DNA of 64,000 bases from Erythroxylum novogranatense (Eukaryota > Streptophyta > Magnoliopsida > Malpighiales > Erythroxylaceae). Shown in pieces: positions 59,950 to 64,000 of this stretch. The notes beneath the pieces were generated by a model. That model saw nothing but the letters and a program-made list of their open reading frames with translations, was not told the DNA's origin and searched no databases. Both the position numbers and the translations under genes were made by a program. The DNA lies in contig CM057226.1 in NCBI GenBank assembly GCA_029891385.1, positions 91,706,977 through 91,770,976 on the forward strand, written 5' to 3'. Positions within the stretch are counted from its first letter, which is position 1, and the number at the start of each line of letters is the position of its first letter.

Positions 59950-61641
59950 ATGGACGAGTTGATGGCTGGTGATAAAGACGAGTTCGTTAAGATGGAGTCG
60001 TTATCGTCATCGTCGACACCCACATCTAGTAGACATCCAATCGCTACTACAAGGTTAGAGGTTGATAAATTTAATGACTCTAATAATTTTGGTATGTGGC
60101 AGTGTGAAGTTATGGATGTATTGTACCAACAAGAGTTGGATATGGTTCTGGACGATAAACCAGAAGATATGGATGAGAAGCAGTGGACGCGAATTAATCT
60201 CCATGCTTGTGCCTCTATTCGATCATTCCTTGATAAGGAGCTGAAATATCCTTATATGAAGGAAACATCAGCTAAGGAGTTATGGACGAAATTGGAAGAA
60301 AAATATATGACTAAGAGCGCAGAAAATCGGCTCTTCTTGAAGAAGCGACTCTTCCGATTTCAGTATCGTCCAGGTATTTCTATGCATGAACACCTAAATG
60401 ATTATAATAAAATACTTGCTGATTTAGCAAATCTTGATGTGAAAATTCCTGACGAGGATAAGGCACTATGTTTGTTAAATTCATTGCCTGATGATTATGA
60501 TCATTTGACAACTACTTTGTTGTATGGAAAATCTGAGGTGAAACTTGATGAGGTTTCTGCGGCATTGGTGAATCATGAGTGTCGTAAGAAGGAACTAAAG
60601 ACTCACAATTCACAAATTGAGGTACTCACTGCAAGGGGACGAACAGAGGAAAGAAAACATGGGAAGCGGAGAAAATCTCGTTCAAAGTCACGAGGTAAGT
60701 TTCCTGCTAAAGATGAATGTGCTTTTTGTCGTCAAAAAGGTCATTGGAAGAAAGACTGCCCCAAATTGAAGAACAAAGAGAAGGAGAAAGTGGGTTCTGT
60801 AGCAAACGTTGCAAAATATGAAGATAATGATTTCGAGTTTGCTTTGACCAGTTCATCTGTTGATGGTCACTCCAAGGAGTGGATTTTGGATTCAGGTTGC
60901 ACTTATCATATGTGTCCCATTCGGGAATGGTTCTCTAGCTTCCAGGAGCTAGATGGTGGAGTTGTTTTGATGGAAAATAATAATGCCTGCAAAACACAAG
61001 GGATAAGTAAAATCTGTTTGAAGATGCACGATGGTACAGTCAGAAAATTGAGTGATGCTCGGTATGTACCGAATATGAAGAAAAATCTTATCTCAATAGG
61101 AGCATTGGAATCCAAGGGTATCAAGATTACCATAGAGGGTGGAATTCTCAAAGCTGTGTACGGAGCACTTGTGGTGATGAAAGGTACAAGACGAAATAAC
61201 TTGTATTTTTTGCAGGGGAATACAGTTACTGGTGGAGCAGCTATCACTGAAGCTGCTGATGGAGATAGCTCAGACACTACAAGGTTATGGTATATGCGTC
61301 TTGGGCATGCTGGTGAAAAAGCATTGCAAGGATTGGTGAAGCAAGGCTTATTGAAAGGCGCAAAGACATGTAAGTTGGAATTCTGTGAACATTGTGTATT
61401 GGGTAAGCAAACTAGAGTGAAATTTGGTACTGCTATTCATCACACTAAAGGCATTCTAGATTATGTTCACACTGATGTTTGGGGACCTTCCAAGAATGCA
61501 TCTTGGGGAGGTAGCCATTATTTTGTCTCCTTTATTGATGACTTCTCTAGGAGAGTATGGGTGTACACCATGAAGCATAAAGATGAAGTCTTAAAGATAT
61601 TCCTGAAGTGGAAAAAGATGATTGAAATGCAAACCTATTGA
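59950..61641 (+). CDS. Copia gag, protease and N-terminal integrase, open frame
   Basis: The frame stays open for 564 codons from the first ATG (59,950); 59,962 and 59,992 are other candidate starts. A gag UBN2 domain includes LEVDKFNDSNNFGMWQCEV and LWTKLEEKYM. A basic RGKFPAKDE linker precedes the CCHC knuckle CAFCRQKGHWKKDC (about 60,718-60,759). The protease active site is WILDSGCTYHMC (about 60,882-60,917). The GAG-pre-integrase zinc domain has LWYMRLGHAGEKAL and CEHCVLGKQ. The integrase start has YVHTDVWGP and FIDDFSRRVWVY. The frame is lost at 61,641 after KMIEMQTY, just before the second catalytic Asp of integrase. Truncated polyprotein. Confidence 0.9.
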   Translation: MDELMAGDKDEFVKMESLSSSSTPTSSRHPIATTRLEVDKFNDSNNFGMWQCEVMDVLYQQELDMVLDDKPEDMDEKQWTRINLHACASIRSFLDKELKYPYMKETSAKELWTKLEEKYMTKSAENRLFLKKRLFRFQYRPGISMHEHLNDYNKILADLANLDVKIPDEDKALCLLNSLPDDYDHLTTTLLYGKSEVKLDEVSAALVNHECRKKELKTHNSQIEVLTARGRTEERKHGKRRKSRSKSRGKFPAKDECAFCRQKGHWKKDCPKLKNKEKEKVGSVANVAKYEDNDFEFALTSSSVDGHSKEWILDSGCTYHMCPIREWFSSFQELDGGVVLMENNNACKTQGISKICLKMHDGTVRKLSDARYVPNMKKNLISIGALESKGIKITIEGGILKAVYGALVVMKGTRRNNLYFLQGNTVTGGAAITEAADGDSSDTTRLWYMRLGHAGEKALQGLVKQGLLKGAKTCKLEFCEHCVLGKQTRVKFGTAIHHTKGILDYVHTDVWGPSKNASWGGSHYFVSFIDDFSRRVWVYTMKHKDEVLKIFLKWKKMIEMQTY

Positions 61642-63985
61642 AAGATCAAGACTCTCGGATCGATAATGGTGGTGAATATAAGTCGATCCTTTTAGAAGTC
61701 TGTCAAGATGAGGGTATTGTGAGACATTTCACTGTTAGGAGACACCACAATGAATGGAGTGACAGAGCGCATGAACCGTACTTTACTTGAGAAAGTTCGT
61801 GTATGTTGTCTAATGTCGGTTTAGACAAGGTGTTTTAATGAGGCAATTACTTATGCAAGCCATATTATTAATCGGTTGCCTACTATCGCAAAACAATGGT
61901 AAAACACCTATGGAGGTATGGTCTCGTAAACCTTGTACTGATTACAAGTATTTACACATATTTGGTTGTCCTGCTTACTATTATGTCAGGAAAAGCAAGT
62001 TGGATCCAAGAGCAAGGAGAGCTCTATTTATGGGCTTTAGCACTAGCGTGAAGGGATACAGACTTTGGTGTCTAGAGGAGAAGAAATTTGTTGTAAGCAG
62101 AGATGTGACTTTTGATGAGGCCGCTATGGTTAATCGTAACAAGCATAAAGGAGAAATTGAAGCGACCAAGACCATGAGTAGTTCAAGCGGTGGAGTTCTT
62201 CAAGAGCGCGATTGATCCAAAGAAGGTCCGATGTTACAAACACTAGTCCTACAGTTTATTTTGATGATGAGGACGAAGTTAATGAAGAGGAAATACCTAC
62301 CCAAGAACCACCACAACAACAAGATTCTATTACAACCAGAAGATCAAAAGGAAATTGAAAGCTCGCTTTCGGTTTATTGATATCAGGCATATGCACTTCC
62401 AGATTATTGAAGATAATATTCCATCCACCTACAAAGAAGCCGCGGGAGTTCGTAGAGCGTGGAGTGGAAGAAATCTATGGATGAGGAGATGAATTCTCTT
62501 CATAAAAATAAGACTTGGAAGCTAGTTCAGTTACCAAAAGGAAAGAAGGAAATTGGTTGTAAATGAGTATATGCTAAGAAGATGGAATCTTTGGGAAAAG
62601 AGGGAAAAGACAATGTAAGATTCAAAGCCAGATTGGTAGCTAAAGGCTATGCTCAGAAGGAAGGCATTGACTACAATGAGGTATTCTCTCCTGTAGTAAA
62701 ACATTCTTCTATTCGTATTTTATTGACTTTGGTCAGTGCAATTTGACCTCGAGTTGCCCAACTTGATATCAAGACGGCGCTTACATGATGATTTGGAGGA
62801 AGATATTTTTATGTCTCGGCCGGAAGGGTTTACGGTTGTTAGTAAGGAAAATTGGGTTTATAAATTACAAAAATCATTGTATGGTTTAAAGATCTCCAAG
62901 ACAATGATATCTGGCGATTTGACAGTTTATGATCGAGCAAAAGTACACGAAGTCATTATGATCATTGTGTATACTTTCGCAAGCTACAAGATGGAACCTT
63001 TATTTATTTACTTTTATATGTTGATGATATGCTTATAGATGTAAAAGCACAATGGAAATTGAAAGATTAAAACTCAATCGAGTAATGAATTTGAGATGCA
63101 GGGGACGGGAGAAGCTCGAAAGATACTAGGTATGGAAATTGAAAGAGATAGAGCAAAAGGTAAGATTGGTCTGTGTCAAAAGCAGTATTTGAAGAAGGTA
63201 CTACAACGTTTTGGGATGAATGAAAATTCAAAATCGGTTAGTACACCTCTTGCTCCTCATTTTAAACTTAGTGCTTCTCTGTCTCCTAAAACAGATGAGG
63301 AGAGTCATTACATGGCTAAAATTCCATATGCAAGTGTTGTTGGTAGTTTGATGTATGCTATAGTGTGTACTAGGCCTGATATTTCACAAGTTGTTAGTAT
63401 TGTTAGTAGATATATGCATAATCCAGGAAAAGGGCATTGGCAAGTCGTGAAATGGATTCTACCAGATATTCAGGCTTGTGGATGTTGGTTTATCATTTCG
63501 TAAAGAAGACGTTAATGGTAAATGTGTTGTTGGATATGTAGATTACGATTCGCAGTGATTTGGACAAGCTTAGTCCACTACAGTTTTATATTCACTCTTC
63601 TTGGAGGTCCGGTGAGTTGGAGATCAACTTTGCAATCTACGATTATTTTATCAACTATCGAAAGTAATACATGGCGAAGAATGAAGCTATTAAAGAAGCT
63701 TATCCGCTTCGAGGGTTCCTGATGACTTAGGGTCCATCGAGACCACGTGGATATTCATCATGACGGTCGAGTGCTATTTATTTAGCAAAGAATCAAGTTC
63801 ATCATGCACGTACAAAACACATTGATGTGAGGTTCCATTTTGTTCGTGAGATTATTGATGAGGGAGATATTCTTCTTCAGAAGATTGGGACCGCTGATAA
63901 TCCTGCTGATATGTTGACAAAACCAGTTTCGTTACTCAAGTTTAAGCATTGCTTAGACTTGATTGGTATTTGTAAAATTTGTTGA
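61642..63985 (+). pseudogene. Rest of copia pol (integrase C-terminus, RT, RNase H), frameshifted
   Basis: DNGGEYKSILLE, the second integrase Asp region, follows in another frame (about 61,660). The integrase end is at 61,838-62,215 (HIFGCPAYYYVRKSKLDPRA, GYRLWCLEEKKFVVSRDVTF). Reverse transcriptase pieces lie at about 62,440-63,503: [30 protein letters not shown], a YVDDM site near 63,018, and KIPYASVVGSLMYAIVCTRP. The RNase H end is HHARTKHIDVRFHFVREII and NPADMLTKPVSLLKFKHC (about 63,800-63,980). At least five frame changes and stops show it cannot make functional pol. Confidence 0.88.
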
Positions 63986-64000
63986 TTGCCCCGTGGGGAA

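Larger units (their letters stand above)
59316..64000 (+). mobile_element. Ty1/copia LTR retrotransposon, 3' LTR off the right edge
   Basis: 5' LTR 59,316-59,875 (TGTTG...CAACA), a decayed primer-binding site, gag-pol from 59,950 and the end of RNase H near 63,980. The last bases (GATTGCCCCGTGGGGAA) look like the polypurine region, so the 3' LTR should start just beyond position 64,000. A candidate target-site copy ACTAC lies at 59,311-59,315. It resembles TNT1/Retrofit-like copia lineages by gag and zinc-knuckle pattern. Coding is better preserved than in the other copia, but still broken after 61,641. Confidence 0.93.

Overview
The window is nuclear DNA of a flowering plant, most likely a eudicot. 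The genes have many GT-AG introns, the intergenic DNA is very AT-rich, the protein families are typical of plants (WRKY group IId, GT43 IRX14, DUF247, plant PTEN2, SDN nuclease), and the right half is full of plant LTR, LINE and hAT elements. The species cannot be told from the sequence. No rRNA, tRNA or CRISPR array was seen.

Positions 1-31,900 are a gene-rich block. In order they hold a group IId WRKY factor (minus, 3' end off the left edge), a GT43 IRX14-like xylan glycosyltransferase (plus), a granulin-less RD21-like papain protease (plus), an intronless DUF247 protein (plus), the Golgi-to-ER retrieval receptor RER1 (minus), a PTEN2-type phosphatase (plus, head-to-head with RER1) and an SDN-type small-RNA exonuclease (minus, tail-to-tail with PTEN2). 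I rebuilt the exons by hand. All splice sites are GT-AG, codon phases agree across every junction, and lengths match the families (about 509, 381, 549, 209, 603 and 535 residues). MITE-like elements lie between these genes. An inverted repeat around a truncated copia 3' end lies in a 1.7 kb intron of the SDN gene.

Positions about 32,000-47,830 are nested transposons. A decayed L1-type LINE (minus) ends within about 100-170 bp of the SDN start codon. Its ORF1 is split by a 10 kb Ty1/copia element (36,842-46,887) with a perfect 5 bp target-site duplication (GGTTC). The copia LTRs differ in structure: the 5' LTR is a large foldback with two arms of about 337 bp around a 170 bp spacer, while the 3' LTR has one arm and the spacer in the opposite orientation. 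The copia leader carries ten helically spaced copies of a 10 bp palindrome.

Positions 47,830-59,300 hold a truncated hAT transposase, a strikingly regular 204 bp tandem array of 17 units (about 50.4-53.9 kb), a long (TAA)n tract, AT-rich filler with a second copy of the hAT-linked sequence, and a decayed but intron-bearing fragment of a NOMO-like gene. From 59,316 to the right edge is a second, younger-looking Ty1/copia element (plus) with a 560 bp 5' LTR and a long intact gag-protease-integrase frame. Its pol is broken downstream and its 3' LTR is outside the window.

I found no clear new multi-gene system. The strongest novel-looking signals are structural: the flipped spacer in the copia LTR, the palindrome array, the 204 bp array, and the LINE insertion at the promoter of a small-RNA nuclease gene.
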